DNA of 64,000 bases from Lewinellaceae bacterium (GCA_020636325.1 JACJYC010000002.1:434001-498000), one strand, 5' to 3'. Positions 1-9,255 are shown, counted from the stretch's first letter. Numbers and translations are program-made. The notes: generated by a model not told the origin, from the sequence alone.

Positions 1-1430
1 AGGTAGAACCAGAAGTTCTGCACGCCGCTGTTGGTGTGCACCCCGCAAAAGTCGTTGGTGCCGTCGCAGGTGCCGCCGACCGCAACCCAATTGGTGCCCA
101 GGTAAGTATCCGGATCGTTGAAGTTATTCGGATTGGTCATATCCCGGATAGCGCCGCGGTCGGCGCCGACCAGCCAGTCCACCGCGCCTTCGGAAAACAA
201 CTCGACCATTTCGCCGAAGATGTCACTAAAGGATTCATTGAGCGCGCCGGATTCGCCATTGTAATCCAGGCCCGCTGAAAACTGGGTAACGGCGTGTGTG
301 AATTCGTGCCCGACGATATCCGTCGCATTCCAGTCGTCGCCGGCGCCGGCAGTGCCGTTGTCTCCGAAACGGAGCACCTGCGAACCCTGGCTCCAGCTGG
401 CGTTGCTCCAGTAGGTATTGCCGCTGGAATTGGTAAACCCGGCTTCGTTGTATGCGTTGATGTTGGCGCCGCCGTTGTCGTAGCTGTTCCTGCCGTGGCG
501 GTTGACGTAATACTGCCAGGCCTGGTTGATCCCGAAAAAGGTCTGAACGGCGGAGGTTTGTCCGGTCCAGTTGTTATCGGCATCCGTGTATTCGGTTGCA
601 AAGGCCAGGGACGTAGAATCATTGGAATTGAACACGTGCAGGTTCGGACTCTGGCAATCGTCCAGCAGGATAAAATTGCTGCCGGATTGATCGGTGGAAA
701 TACTGACGGTCCCGTTCCAGGTTGTGGTCCCCGAGCCGGCGTTGCAATTGAGGTCCAGCGGTATTTTTTTCAGCAATTTGCCGTTGGACGCGTCCAGGAA
801 AATGCGTTCCGAAAGGCCGTCGGAAGTATTGATGTCGAATCGCCAGGCTTTGACATAAAACTGGCCGCTGCCCGCCGGATCGAGCCAGCACAGTTCCCCG
901 GTCGGAAAAAAGGTGGCATCCGGATTCCTTTCGCGTTCCTTGAGCATGTATTCGGCATAGCGATCCTTCCAGAGGAATTTTTTGGAGGCCGACAGGTTCA
1001 ACGCCTGTTGTAGGGCTTTTGTTTCCGGCAAAGTCGAACCGGATTTCCAGGCCGCGGGGTTGATGAGGATGCCGTTGGCGGCATACACCCGGCCGGCGTC
1101 TTCATGCAGGATATATTCCCCACCGTACACCGGCACGCCGTCCCGCACCCGCTGATACCGGTAATGGGTCATGCCCAGTTGGTCGGTTTCGGTCCGGATG
1201 AGCTTGAATTCGTCGGTTTCGCCGAGGCCGAGCGCCACCCGGTTTTTGGTAAAAAATGCCGCCGGCGTAAATTTGAGGCCTTCTTTGATCCGCATCCAGG
1301 AGGGCGTGCTGCCGGGTTTGGCAATGGCATTCAGCGCTTTGTACTGGGCGGGCGAAAGTTCCTGACCGTATGTGGTCGCAATTCCCCCCGCAGCGCACCA
1401 AAGCGCGAGTATAAAAATCAACTTTTTCAT
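1..1430 (-). CDS. Secreted M4 (thermolysin-family) zinc metallopeptidase, cut off by the window edge
   Basis: The reading frame opens at the ATG at 1430 and runs off the left edge without a stop, so only the first 476 codons are present. Residues 1-22 form a signal peptide (MKKLIFILALWCAAGG...). Residues about 50-120 resemble the FTP propeptide of fungalysin/thermolysin enzymes. HEFTH at 375-379 supplies two zinc ligands and the catalytic Glu; GALNESFSD at 395-403 supplies the third ligand, Glu399, at the same +24 spacing as in thermolysin. Known M4 enzymes are exported endopeptidases activated by loss of the propeptide. A T9SS C-terminal domain is likely but lies outside the window. It starts 30 bp after the stop of the upstream repeat protein, so the two are probably co-transcribed. 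Confidence 0.9.
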   Translation of the reverse strand, partial: MKKLIFILALWCAAGGIATTYGQELSPAQYKALNAIAKPGSTPSWMRIKEGLKFTPAAFFTKNRVALGLGETDEFKLIRTETDQLGMTHYRYQRVRDGVPVYGGEYILHEDAGRVYAANGILINPAAWKSGSTLPETKALQQALNLSASKKFLWKDRYAEYMLKERERNPDATFFPTGELCWLDPAGSGQFYVKAWRFDINTSDGLSERIFLDASNGKLLKKIPLDLNCNAGSGTTTWNGTVSISTDQSGSNFILLDDCQSPNLHVFNSNDSTSLAFATEYTDADNNWTGQTSAVQTFFGINQAWQYYVNRHGRNSYDNGGANINAYNEAGFTNSSGNTYWSNASWSQGSQVLRFGDNGTAGAGDDWNATDIVGHEFTHAVTQFSAGLDYNGESGALNESFSDIFGEMVELFSEGAVDWLVGADRGAIRDMTNPNNFNDPDTYLGTNWVAVGGTCDGTNDFCGVHTNSGVQNFWFY

Positions 1431-1460
1431 GGTTGTTGCATTTTTGCGGTGAGGGAATGA

Positions 1461-2903
1461 TCAATGCTTCGGCATACCCGCTTTCAGGGCGTCGATCTGC
1501 TTTTGCTGTTCGATCACGATCAGGGTGAGTTCTTCGATCTTTTCAAGCAGTACGCGCTGGGTCTCGCCCAATTCGATACCGCCGTTTTCCCTGACCTGCT
1601 GCGCGGAAGGAACGCCCGGGAGGTGTTTATTCTCGGTGATGAAGCGCTCCCATTCTTTCAGATCGGGTTTTTGATAATCTTTTTCGAAAACATAGTCCGG
1701 CCAGTTGGTTTGCAGGGCGACTTTGGCTTCCGTGCAGATCATGCTGCCGGCTACATACAGGCGGTGGCTGCCCGGCATGCTGGTGGTGCCGATGGCGACG
1801 TTGCCGTTGGCGAAAATATGCTGCCCGGCGGTGATATCGCCGCCTGCGGTGACGTCGTTGCCCACGGCTGCATCGCCGCCTATGGTGGCGTCGTCGCCTA
1901 CGGAAAGGTCGTTGACCGCGCTGAGGCTGTTCCCGGCGCTGATGTTGCTGCCGGCGGTGACGTCATCGCCTGCGATCACATCCTGACCTGCGGACACATT
2001 TTGTAACGCGGTCACGCTTTGCCCGGCCGAGATATTGTCGTCTGCATTCAGCCCGCCGTTGATCTTGGTGTTCCCGTTTACCGTCAAAAGAAATGACAGG
2101 TTGGGCGTTGTTGTCCCGATGCCCACGCGTACGCCGTCGTCCCAAAGCCGGCTGTCGCCGAGTGAATTGGGACCCGTGAATTTGGCAATATGATTGGTCG
2201 TGCCGTTAATGTCTTCGCCGGTGAGGATCTTGTACCAGGTTGAGCCCGTCCAGGTATTGGCATTGCCGTCCCATCTGCGGTGAAAAATGCCGTCATTGGC
2301 AAAAAAGAGCTGGTGGTCAAAGCTGGTCCCGCCGGGTGCGACGGTCAGCAGGCCGCCCAGATTGCCGGGACCGGCCGGAGCGCCGAGGATGTTGCGGTTC
2401 TTCAATTCGAAATAAGCTTCATCGATATAAGTGTCCGGTGCGTCGTCGGTCGATTGGTTGTCGTCCACGTGCAGGCGGCCGTAAAAGTCGCCCGTAGTGG
2501 CCGTGTTGCCGATGGTATGCAGATTAAAGGCCGGATGGTTGGTGCCGATACCCACCAATCCGCCGTGGGTAATGATCATACGGTCGAGCTGCGACGGGCC
2601 GCCCGTGCGGAAGATCAGGCTTGCCGGCATGCTGTCGGGGCCGAACGTACCTGTGGCGCGTGCGGTAATGGAGGCGCCTTCCTGCCAGATCGGGCCCGGG
2701 CCTACCATGGCGCGGAAGCGGATCGTGCCGAGGGAGTCGTCGAGGGTCTTGATCGGTTGGGCTATGCCGTTGCCGTAGTAATGCTTGTAAAACACCAGCT
2801 CGGGGTTTACGCCGCTGTTCGCCTGGGAAAAGGCTTTCTGGGAGAGCAGCGTTAAAAGGAATAAAAATGGCAGAATGATGCCGGATTTGTGAATCGTTTT
2901 CAT
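1461..2903 (-). CDS. Secreted fibre-like protein with hexapeptide repeats and C-terminal coiled coil
   Basis: 480 residues with a signal peptide (1-27, ending KAFSQ). Residues 286-371 hold about 14 consecutive six-residue units of the form (S/T)AGxDV, flanked by GIGT motifs such as VGIGTTTP and VAIGTTS. The C-terminus has WPDYVFEKDY at 401-410 and HLPGVPSA at 427-434, followed by a Leu/Ile/Gln heptad segment (about 445-475) likely to trimerise. This end is a recurrent module of Bacteroidota tail-fibre-like surface proteins. The regular repeat suggests a beta-helical or trimeric beta-prism shaft. No enzyme motif is visible. I infer a surface or extracellular fibre; the exact role is unknown. 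Confidence 0.75.
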   Translation of the reverse strand: MKTIHKSGIILPFLFLLTLLSQKAFSQANSGVNPELVFYKHYYGNGIAQPIKTLDDSLGTIRFRAMVGPGPIWQEGASITARATGTFGPDSMPASLIFRTGGPSQLDRMIITHGGLVGIGTNHPAFNLHTIGNTATTGDFYGRLHVDDNQSTDDAPDTYIDEAYFELKNRNILGAPAGPGNLGGLLTVAPGGTSFDHQLFFANDGIFHRRWDGNANTWTGSTWYKILTGEDINGTTNHIAKFTGPNSLGDSRLWDDGVRVGIGTTTPNLSFLLTVNGNTKINGGLNADDNISAGQSVTALQNVSAGQDVIAGDDVTAGSNISAGNSLSAVNDLSVGDDATIGGDAAVGNDVTAGGDITAGQHIFANGNVAIGTTSMPGSHRLYVAGSMICTEAKVALQTNWPDYVFEKDYQKPDLKEWERFITENKHLPGVPSAQQVRENGGIELGETQRVLLEKIEELTLIVIEQQKQIDALKAGMPKH

Positions 2904-3098
2904 GGATTGGTTTTTTAAAGGTTATAAGAACCCCACAAAAATACCGGCAACCCGGGGCCGGGGCTGGAAACGATTCGGAAAAGGATTGGAAAGTCTTTGG
3001 AAACGGCTTTGGTAACAACTTACTATCTGCAGGTATTAATAGATATCAATTCACGGATAATAGCAACTGACCCAACGTACACATACAACTTTCGTCTC

Positions 3099-3452
3099 AT
3101 GAAACCCGTTGATTTTTTCATTTTCAAAAGACTGCTGTCAGAGGTCTATTTCAAAGCGTTCAACGAACAGTTAACCCAGCTGCCCCACGGCAAGGCTCAG
3201 ATGTTGAGCTGGGTGATTTTTGAACAAACCGGCGAGATGCTCAGCTATAAATCGCTGGGCAATTACGTGCAAGCCATCCTGGAAGCCGACCCTAAAAAGG
3301 TCAACCCCACCAGCGCCACCCTCGGCATTCTCGCGGGTTTCCTGCGCAGCAACAACAACCAGGTCCCCAATTCCAAAAACAGATCGGGCCACAGTTTTAC
3401 GTGGTACCAGTACCGGACAAGCGTATTGAGAGAGAGAACGAGGATGTCTTAG
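3099..3452 (+). CDS. Small protein of unknown function
   Basis: 117 residues from the ATG at 3099 (MKPVDFFIFKRL). An upstream in-frame start at 2997 would add 34 residues of poor composition that overlap the promoter region of the divergent neighbour, so I prefer the inner ATG. The core (KSLGNYVQAILE, then NPTSATLGILAGFL) looks all-helical. The pattern of a short helix, a tight turn and a second helix is loosely like a helix-turn-helix, but no family is firmly recognised. The last 20 residues are basic and low-complexity. It stands alone between divergent and convergent neighbours, with a repeat hairpin beginning 9 bp past its stop. Confidence 0.55.
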   Translation: MKPVDFFIFKRLLSEVYFKAFNEQLTQLPHGKAQMLSWVIFEQTGEMLSYKSLGNYVQAILEADPKKVNPTSATLGILAGFLRSNNNQVPNSKNRSGHSFTWYQYRTSVLRERTRMS

Positions 3453-3460
3453 GAAGTTCA

Positions 3461-3539
3461 CAGTCTTTCAGTCGGCAGTCGGCAGTCCGAGCGTGAAGGT
3501 GAAGGACTGCCGACTGTCAACTGCCGACTGCAAGACTGC
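3461..3539. repeat. Inverted heptanucleotide repeat forming a long hairpin between convergent genes
   Basis: The left half (3461-3488) is built of AGTCGGC units, and the right half (3504-3539) of GCCGACT units plus one divergent GTCAACT unit. Read as a reverse complement, the right half matches the left over the whole arm except for one extra 7-bp unit and one mismatch. The loop is about 15 nt. It lies between the stops of the 117-residue protein and the deacetylase-like gene, so it could act as a two-way terminator. Confidence 0.75.
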
Positions 3540-3562
3540 CCCGAAGGGACTCCTTTGGAGAC

Positions 3563-6109
3563 CTACGGTTTCGGATGTTTCCCCAGCGAGATCATGTTGG
3601 CGAACAACCGGAACGCACCCGGCACGCCGGAGGGTAACTCCCTGAACCAGGAATAACCGGTATAGATATAGTACCCCTGGCCATACTTGGCCACCAGCAG
3701 TCCGCCGTCGCGGGGGTCTTCACCCGGGTCGTTGCAGGACAGGATCGGCGTAAAATGTTCATCCCATTTATCCGGGAAATACAAGCCTCTTTCCTGTACC
3801 CATCCGTCAAAATCCTTGGGGGTGATCTTGTTGGGGGTATTCAGGATCTCGTGGTCCGGGGCCAGCAGACGGATCTCCGCGTCTTCTACCGTAACCCGAT
3901 AACGGGAAATGCTCAACGGATAGGGCGCAATGGCCTCTGAAGGCAGCACCAATCGTCCGTTGGTGTTGTATTGCACGATGAGATTGCCGCCGCGATTGAC
4001 ATAGTCCAGCAATTCCTGCTGGGCAAATTTCAGGCGATCAACCGTATTATAAGCCCGGACGCCCATGATGACGGCGTCGTATTGATCGAGCGTGCCCTGG
4101 TTCAAATGATCGGGATTGAGCAGGTCTACCTCATAACCGATCTGTTCGAGACTGGCGGGAATTTCGTCGCCGGCGCCCATCACATAGCCGATCCTGTTGC
4201 CCACTTTTTTGATATCGATCTTGACCGCCTTGGCGGCTGCCGTCCGGATCACCGTCTGGGTCGGAATATGGTCGTATTGGATGAAAACCGCTTCCTGGTT
4301 GTAGGTTTTGCCTTCCACCGAAGCGACCGGGCTGATCTCCTCGGCGCATTGTTCCTTCGGGGCATACAGGTCGAAGGTGTAAACGTGTTCTTCTCCTTTT
4401 TCCTTGAGTTCGAAATCGATGTTCTTGGGCTCGGTCCGCCAGCCCGGCGGGCAGCTCAGGGCCAGGCTTCCGGATACCTTATCCCGGCCTGCCGTTACTT
4501 TCACGCTGACCGAGCGGGGCGCCTGATCGGCAAAGACATAAACAGGACTGGTCAGGCCGACAAATACCGGCGGCGTTATTTCAAAAGGCCGGTATACCTC
4601 GCCGTCTACGGGGTCGGTGCGCTTGTAGACGATCGGGCGCTTGACGACAAAAGGTTCGCCCATGATCTCCAGACCGAATTCGACAAAAAACTCCCGCGGT
4701 GTTTCCGGTAAACCCCGCAATTTCTGGTCCTCGACCGTATACATGCCGATCGCCCAGGGTTTCTCCAGCCAGTACGGCCCGGTCGAAGCGGTTCCATCCG
4801 GGATGGTGATCTCCTGTTTTTGCGAGAAGTCTCTATTATAGGAGAGGTCGGCAGCAGCCGTTACTTCCATATTCATCGGTACCATCCGGATGCCCGTCAG
4901 TTTTACATCCGCCGGGGAGCGGTTGATGATCTCCATGTTCACGCTCACGGTTTGTCCGGGAGATGCGGAATAATCCGATGACACCGCTTCGGCGAACAGG
5001 CCCATGCACGCTTCGATCACTGTTTCGATTTCCGCCTGTTTCACCTTTTTCCAATGCCCGTCGGGCAGTCGCTTGATCATCCCGTAGGCTTGCATCAGGC
5101 CCGGAAGGCTGGCGTAGGGCGCTTCATAGCGGAAGTTCTTCTCCACGTCGGCCAGCACCTTGCCGATGGGTTCACCGCCTTTTACCCGGCTCCAGGTCGT
5201 GTTGATCCCGGCAAAAAGGTCGTTTTCGCCCGGCATGTCGCCTTTCAGCAACTGGAGGTATTCCATTTCCTCGCCGCGGCTGCCGGTGGAGCCCATGCCC
5301 TGGCATTTGTGCATGCTGCGGCTCTCTGCGGCGATTTCGTTATTGGATTTTCCCAGGATCGGGAAATAGGTCCCCACATCGAACATCACCATATTGGACT
5401 TGTCGGCCTTGTCAAACTCCTCCCGGCTGCCGTAAAACCACCAGGTCGTGTTGAAGAACAGGCGCTTCGGTTGCCAGGTATCCACATATTTCAATTGCCC
5501 CGGGTAAGCGCTGGATTTGGCCGCCAGGTCGAAGGCTTCTTTCGACAGGATAGCCGATGAGGTATGGTGCCCGTGCATGCGGCCGTCCCACTTATCGTCG
5601 TATTCGTGCCAGAAGCGGTTGATGATCACGTCGGGCTGCCATTTGCGGATGGCCCAGACGACATCGGAGAGCACGGCGTCCTTGTTCCAGATCTTGAGGG
5701 TCTCATCCGGATTTTTGGAAAACCCGAAGTCATTGGCCCGGGTGAACATCTGGGTACCGCCGTCCACCCGGCGTGCAGCCAGCAGTTCCTGGGTCCGGAT
5801 CACGCCAAGCAGCTCGGCGATCTCGGGGCCGATCAGGTTCTGGCCGCCGTCGCCGCGCGTCATCGACAGGTAAGCGGTTTCTGCTTTTACCCCGTTGGAC
5901 AGGTAAGAGATCAACCGGGTATTCTCATCGTCCGGATGGGCCGCTACGTACAGGGCCGACCCCAGAAAGTTCAGCTTCTGGATGGCCTGGTGGATATCGC
6001 CCGAAGTCCAGCGCTTGGGCGGCTGAGCCGTCATGGCGGAGGCCGCGAAAAGGATCAGGAACAATCCCGAGATGGTTTTACGCAATGGAGAGTAGGTCAA
6101 TTTGAGCAT
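3563..6109 (-). CDS. Secreted PIG-L (LmbE-like) family deacetylase with C-terminal amidotransferase-like fold
   Basis: 848 residues with an N-terminal hydrophobic signal (to about residue 29). AHPDDE at 57-62 is the zinc-binding signature of PIG-L N-acetyl-sugar deacetylases, and HGHHTSSA at 179-186 supplies the third metal-binding motif. A beta-rich middle follows (about 390-600). The last 200 residues (GYVMGAGDEIPASLEQIGYEV onward) resemble a ThuA/class I amidotransferase-like fold without an obvious catalytic triad. Homologues of this architecture are common in Bacteroidota and are thought to act on N-acetylated glycans outside the cytoplasm; the substrate is unknown. The downstream symporter gene faces the same way after about 135 bp and might import the products. 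Confidence 0.85.
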   Translation of the reverse strand: MLKLTYSPLRKTISGLFLILFAASAMTAQPPKRWTSGDIHQAIQKLNFLGSALYVAAHPDDENTRLISYLSNGVKAETAYLSMTRGDGGQNLIGPEIAELLGVIRTQELLAARRVDGGTQMFTRANDFGFSKNPDETLKIWNKDAVLSDVVWAIRKWQPDVIINRFWHEYDDKWDGRMHGHHTSSAILSKEAFDLAAKSSAYPGQLKYVDTWQPKRLFFNTTWWFYGSREEFDKADKSNMVMFDVGTYFPILGKSNNEIAAESRSMHKCQGMGSTGSRGEEMEYLQLLKGDMPGENDLFAGINTTWSRVKGGEPIGKVLADVEKNFRYEAPYASLPGLMQAYGMIKRLPDGHWKKVKQAEIETVIEACMGLFAEAVSSDYSASPGQTVSVNMEIINRSPADVKLTGIRMVPMNMEVTAAADLSYNRDFSQKQEITIPDGTASTGPYWLEKPWAIGMYTVEDQKLRGLPETPREFFVEFGLEIMGEPFVVKRPIVYKRTDPVDGEVYRPFEITPPVFVGLTSPVYVFADQAPRSVSVKVTAGRDKVSGSLALSCPPGWRTEPKNIDFELKEKGEEHVYTFDLYAPKEQCAEEISPVASVEGKTYNQEAVFIQYDHIPTQTVIRTAAAKAVKIDIKKVGNRIGYVMGAGDEIPASLEQIGYEVDLLNPDHLNQGTLDQYDAVIMGVRAYNTVDRLKFAQQELLDYVNRGGNLIVQYNTNGRLVLPSEAIAPYPLSISRYRVTVEDAEIRLLAPDHEILNTPNKITPKDFDGWVQERGLYFPDKWDEHFTPILSCNDPGEDPRDGGLLVAKYGQGYYIYTGYSWFRELPSGVPGAFRLFANMISLGKHPKP

Positions 6110-6130
6110 ATCGGTCTTTTTTAACGATTT

Positions 6131-6155
6131 CCGGCTACGCCAAGGCTTCGTCGGA
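6131..6155. repeat. Short dispersed repeat, inverted relative to the copies at 7769-7830
   Basis: The stretch contains GGCTTCGTCGGA, the reverse complement of TCCGACGAAGCC found at 7801-7812. The match extends imperfectly (CCTnnGCGnAG) beyond that core. It sits just before the deacetylase-like gene and, with the other copies, brackets the symporter gene in opposite orientations. Confidence 0.45.
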
Positions 6156-6244
6156 TTGAGGACGGAAAAATGCTATTATTCGTCAAACTTTTACCAATAG
6201 AAAAAGTTTCAAAATCCATTAAAGTTTAATGTTGGACGCAATTA

Positions 6245-7657
6245 TTATACTGCAGCCTCTTCTTTGTTGATCAGGAACTGCGCGTAACTCTTGTCCGGCC
6301 GGATGAATGTACCCGCTATCATGCCGATGATACTGGCCGATAATCCCAGCAACAAGGGCGGAATTTCGGTGCCGATGATCTCGCAGGGAAGCCAGACCGC
6401 CATGCCCAGCACCACCGAAAGCAGCAACCCGGTATCCGACGCTTTTTTCCAGTACAGCCCGGCCACAAGCGGGATAAACAGGGAGACCAGGCTCAGCGCA
6501 GAAGATTGACCGACCAGTTCGTAGATGTTCTTTTTCAATCCCGCCATGACCGCCGAACTGACCGCTACGCCGATCACCGCCCAACGCATGATGGCCAACA
6601 GCTGTTTGTCGCTCACGTGCTTATACATCGGTTTGATGATGTTTTCGCCGATCACCGTCGCCGGCGCCAGGATCGCCCCGGATGTCGTACTCAGAATGGC
6701 CGACAACAACGCCCCGAAAAACATGATCTGCAGGAAAAGGCTCCCATGCCGCAATACCAGATTGGGGATCATATTCTGCACATCTTCCGCCTGTAATTCG
6801 GGGTACAGGATCGTGCCGCAAAGGCCGATGAACAGCGGTATGGCGCCGATGGTCAGGTACATGATGCCGGCCAGGTAAGAGGCCTGCACAGCCGTTTTCG
6901 CGCTGCGGGCGCCCATCACCCGCTGGAAAACGTCCTGCTGCGGAATGGACCCCAGGCCGATGGTGATCCAGGCGGCAAAATACTCAAGCACACTGATCCA
7001 GTCGCCGTCGGGCAGGATGCGAAAATGACCTTCCGGCGCCGAAGCGATCACCTTCTGGAACCCGCCGGCCTGTTCGCCCACCTGGAACGCCAGCATCAGC
7101 AGGCCCAGCAGGATCATGATGGTCTGCACAAAGTCGGTGATGGATACCGCCCACATGCCGCCGATATAGGTGTAAAACAGCACGATAAGGGTACAGGCTG
7201 CGATCCCCGCCAGGAACGGAATGCCCGTGATCGAGTTCAGGATAAAGGCCATGGCCACGATCTGGGCGGCGATCCAGCCGAAATAGGACGGCACCATGAT
7301 GATGGCCGTGATCAGTTCGGCGCGACGACTGAAGCGCAAGCGAAAAAAATCGTTGAAGGTCAGGATGTTCATCCGGTAAAGCGGGCGGGCGAAGAAAGCG
7401 CCGATCAGGAACAGGCACAACGCCGCGCCGAACGGGTCTTCCATCACCCCGAGCAGCCCGTTGTCCACAAATTCGGTGGACGCACCCATGATCGTTTCCG
7501 ATCCGAACCAGGTGGCAAACAGCGCGCAGGCTGCAATAAACAGCGGCAGTTGTCGTCCCGCAATCACAAAATCCTGGGTGGTTTTGACCCGCCGGGAGGC
7601 CCACCAGCCGATGAAAAGCGTAACCAACAGGTACAGAATGATGAAAGCCAGCAGCAT
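6245..7657 (-). CDS. Sodium:solute symporter (SSS family)
   Basis: 470 residues from the ATG at 7657 (MLLAFIILYLLVTLFIGWW). The frame stays open to 7864, but the extra 69 codons translate intergenic repeats, so I reject the longer start. About 13 hydrophobic segments span the protein. Features typical of SSS transporters are the first helix followed by ASRRVKTTQDFVIAGRQLP, a GSETIMGAS stretch, and GLGSIPQQDVFQRVMGARS. The family couples Na+ entry to uptake of sugars, amino acids or other solutes across the inner membrane; the substrate cannot be read from sequence. The neighbouring deacetylase-like exoenzyme makes a carbohydrate or amino sugar plausible. Confidence 0.88.
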   Translation of the reverse strand: MLLAFIILYLLVTLFIGWWASRRVKTTQDFVIAGRQLPLFIAACALFATWFGSETIMGASTEFVDNGLLGVMEDPFGAALCLFLIGAFFARPLYRMNILTFNDFFRLRFSRRAELITAIIMVPSYFGWIAAQIVAMAFILNSITGIPFLAGIAACTLIVLFYTYIGGMWAVSITDFVQTIMILLGLLMLAFQVGEQAGGFQKVIASAPEGHFRILPDGDWISVLEYFAAWITIGLGSIPQQDVFQRVMGARSAKTAVQASYLAGIMYLTIGAIPLFIGLCGTILYPELQAEDVQNMIPNLVLRHGSLFLQIMFFGALLSAILSTTSGAILAPATVIGENIIKPMYKHVSDKQLLAIMRWAVIGVAVSSAVMAGLKKNIYELVGQSSALSLVSLFIPLVAGLYWKKASDTGLLLSVVLGMAVWLPCEIIGTEIPPLLLGLSASIIGMIAGTFIRPDKSYAQFLINKEEAAV

Positions 7658-7716
7658 AATTTGGGAATTCTGTAAATTCTGGGCAATTTTGCCGGCTAAA
7701 AATAATTTTTTATTCC

Positions 7717-7870
7717 GGTTGACGGTAGAGGGTTGACGGTAGACGGGAAAAAACCGTCCCCCGTCCCTGTCCGACAAAGCCTCAGCGAAGTTGGAAACCG
7801 TCCGACGAAGCCTCAGCGAAGTTGGAAACCGTCCACCGTCCACCGTAAACCGTAAACCGTCCACCGTCTA
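7717..7870. repeat. Heptad repeats in inverted halves plus a 31-bp tandem duplication
   Basis: The left half (7717-7744) is four 7-bp units, GGTTGAC or GGTAGAG/C. The right half (7831-7865) is five units, GTCCACC or GTAAACC, whose reverse complements (GGTGGAC, GGTTTAC) match the left consensus GGTnnAC. Between them a 31-bp unit starting GTCCGACAAAGCCTCAGCG is directly duplicated (7769-7799 and 7800-7830) with one mismatch. The whole element fills the gap between the divergent symporter and hisS genes and must hold or overlap their promoters. Confidence 0.75.
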
Positions 7871-7872
7871 TC

Positions 7873-9225
7873 ATGAAACCCGGCATACCCAAAGGCACAC
7901 GGGATTTTACTCCCGACCAGGCGATCCGCCGAAACTATATCTTCGATACCATCCGGAGCGTATTCACCAAATACGGGTTTCAGCCCATTGAGACCCCGGC
8001 CATGGAAAACCTGGAGACCCTCACCGGCAAGTACGGCGAAGAAGGGGACCGCTTGCTGTTCAAAGTCCTGAACAACGGCGACTACCTGGCCAAAGCCGAT
8101 GAGGCCGCCCTCGAAAACAGGGACTCCAACAAGCTCACGGCTTCCATCGCCAGGCGGGGTTTGCGCTACGACCTGACCGTGCCGTTCGCCCGGTTTGTGG
8201 TGATGCGGCAGAACGAGTTGTCCTTCCCCTTCAAACGCTACCAGATCCAGCCTGTCTGGCGCGCCGACCGGCCCCAGCGCGGCCGCTACCAGGAGTTTTA
8301 CCAGTGCGACGTGGATGTGGTGGGCTCCGACTCGCTGGTCTACGAAGCCGAACTGGCGCAGATCTACGACGAGGTGTTCACCCGCCTGAATATCCCGGTC
8401 CGCATCAAGATCAACAACCGCAAGATCCTCAACGGCATTGCCGAAGCGGCCGGCATCCCGGATAAATTAACGGACATGACGGTAGCCATCGACAAACTCG
8501 ACAAGATCGGCGCCGACGGCGTCCGCAAGGAAATGCAGGAACGCGGCATCCCCGAAACGGCCGTCGACCGCATCGAGGCCATCCTGAAAAATACGAGCCT
8601 GGAAGCCCTGAGATCGGAACTCGCCGCCAGCGAAACCGGGCTCAAAGGTGTCGCTGAACTGGAAACCGTTTTCGACTACCTGTCCGGACTGAGAATCAAT
8701 AACGAGCTCGTCTTCGATGTCACCCTGGCCCGCGGCTTGAGCTATTACACTGGTTGCATTTTCGAAGTACAGGCCCTTGGCGTCCAGATGGGCAGCATCG
8801 GCGGCGGCGGCCGCTACGACGACCTCACCGGCATTTTCGGCCTGCCCAACGTATCGGGCGTGGGCGTCTCTTTCGGCGCCGAACGCATTTACGATGTCAT
8901 GGAAGAACTCAACCTCTTCCCCGCCGACAACCCGGCCAGCCTCAAGGTCCTCTTCATGGCTTTCGACGAAGCCACGCATCGCTACGCCTTCCGCTGCCTC
9001 ACCCAACTCCGCGCCGCCGGCATCAACGCCGACATCTACCCGGAGCCCGGCAAGCTCAAAAAGCAGATGAAATACGCCAACGACCGGCAGGTACCGTACG
9101 TCATCCTCGTCGGTGAAGACGAAATGCAAACCGGCAAACTGGCGCTGAAGGATATGGCGAGCGGGGAGCAGGCGGTGTTGGGGGTGGAGGAGGTGATTGG
9201 GAAGCTGGCATCGGCATCGGACTGA
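7873..9225 (+). CDS. hisS: Histidine--tRNA ligase
   Basis: 450 residues, the usual length. It charges tRNA-His with histidine using ATP in the cytoplasm. Visible class II synthetase motifs are RDFTPDQAIRR near the N-terminus, motif 2 around 127-147 (VWRADRPQRGRYQEFYQCD), the His-binding segment GLSYYTGCIFEV, and motif 3 with SFGAERIYDV. The C-terminal part is the anticodon-binding domain. The ATG at 7873 directly follows the heptad repeat. The stop codon at 9223-9225 lies in the loop of a perfect 9-bp hairpin, so the last codons are part of the stem. Confidence 0.97.
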   Translation: MKPGIPKGTRDFTPDQAIRRNYIFDTIRSVFTKYGFQPIETPAMENLETLTGKYGEEGDRLLFKVLNNGDYLAKADEAALENRDSNKLTASIARRGLRYDLTVPFARFVVMRQNELSFPFKRYQIQPVWRADRPQRGRYQEFYQCDVDVVGSDSLVYEAELAQIYDEVFTRLNIPVRIKINNRKILNGIAEAAGIPDKLTDMTVAIDKLDKIGADGVRKEMQERGIPETAVDRIEAILKNTSLEALRSELAASETGLKGVAELETVFDYLSGLRINNELVFDVTLARGLSYYTGCIFEVQALGVQMGSIGGGGRYDDLTGIFGLPNVSGVGVSFGAERIYDVMEELNLFPADNPASLKVLFMAFDEATHRYAFRCLTQLRAAGINADIYPEPGKLKKQMKYANDRQVPYVILVGEDEMQTGKLALKDMASGEQAVLGVEEVIGKLASASD

Positions 9226-9234
9226 AGTCCGATG
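9215..9234 (+). terminator. Perfect hairpin spanning the hisS stop codon
   Basis: CATCGGACT (9215-9223) pairs with AGTCCGATG (9226-9234) across a two-base gap. The hisS TGA begins at the last base of the left arm. No U-run follows, so rho-independent termination is uncertain. It may be a transcript-end stabiliser or part of the repeat family. Confidence 0.5.
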
Positions 9235-9255
9235 GTAGTCAGCCCCCTGGAGGAA

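Noticed and set aside
3461..3539. CRISPR-like array
   Set aside because: Units are 7 bp with no spacers, and no cas gene is in the window.
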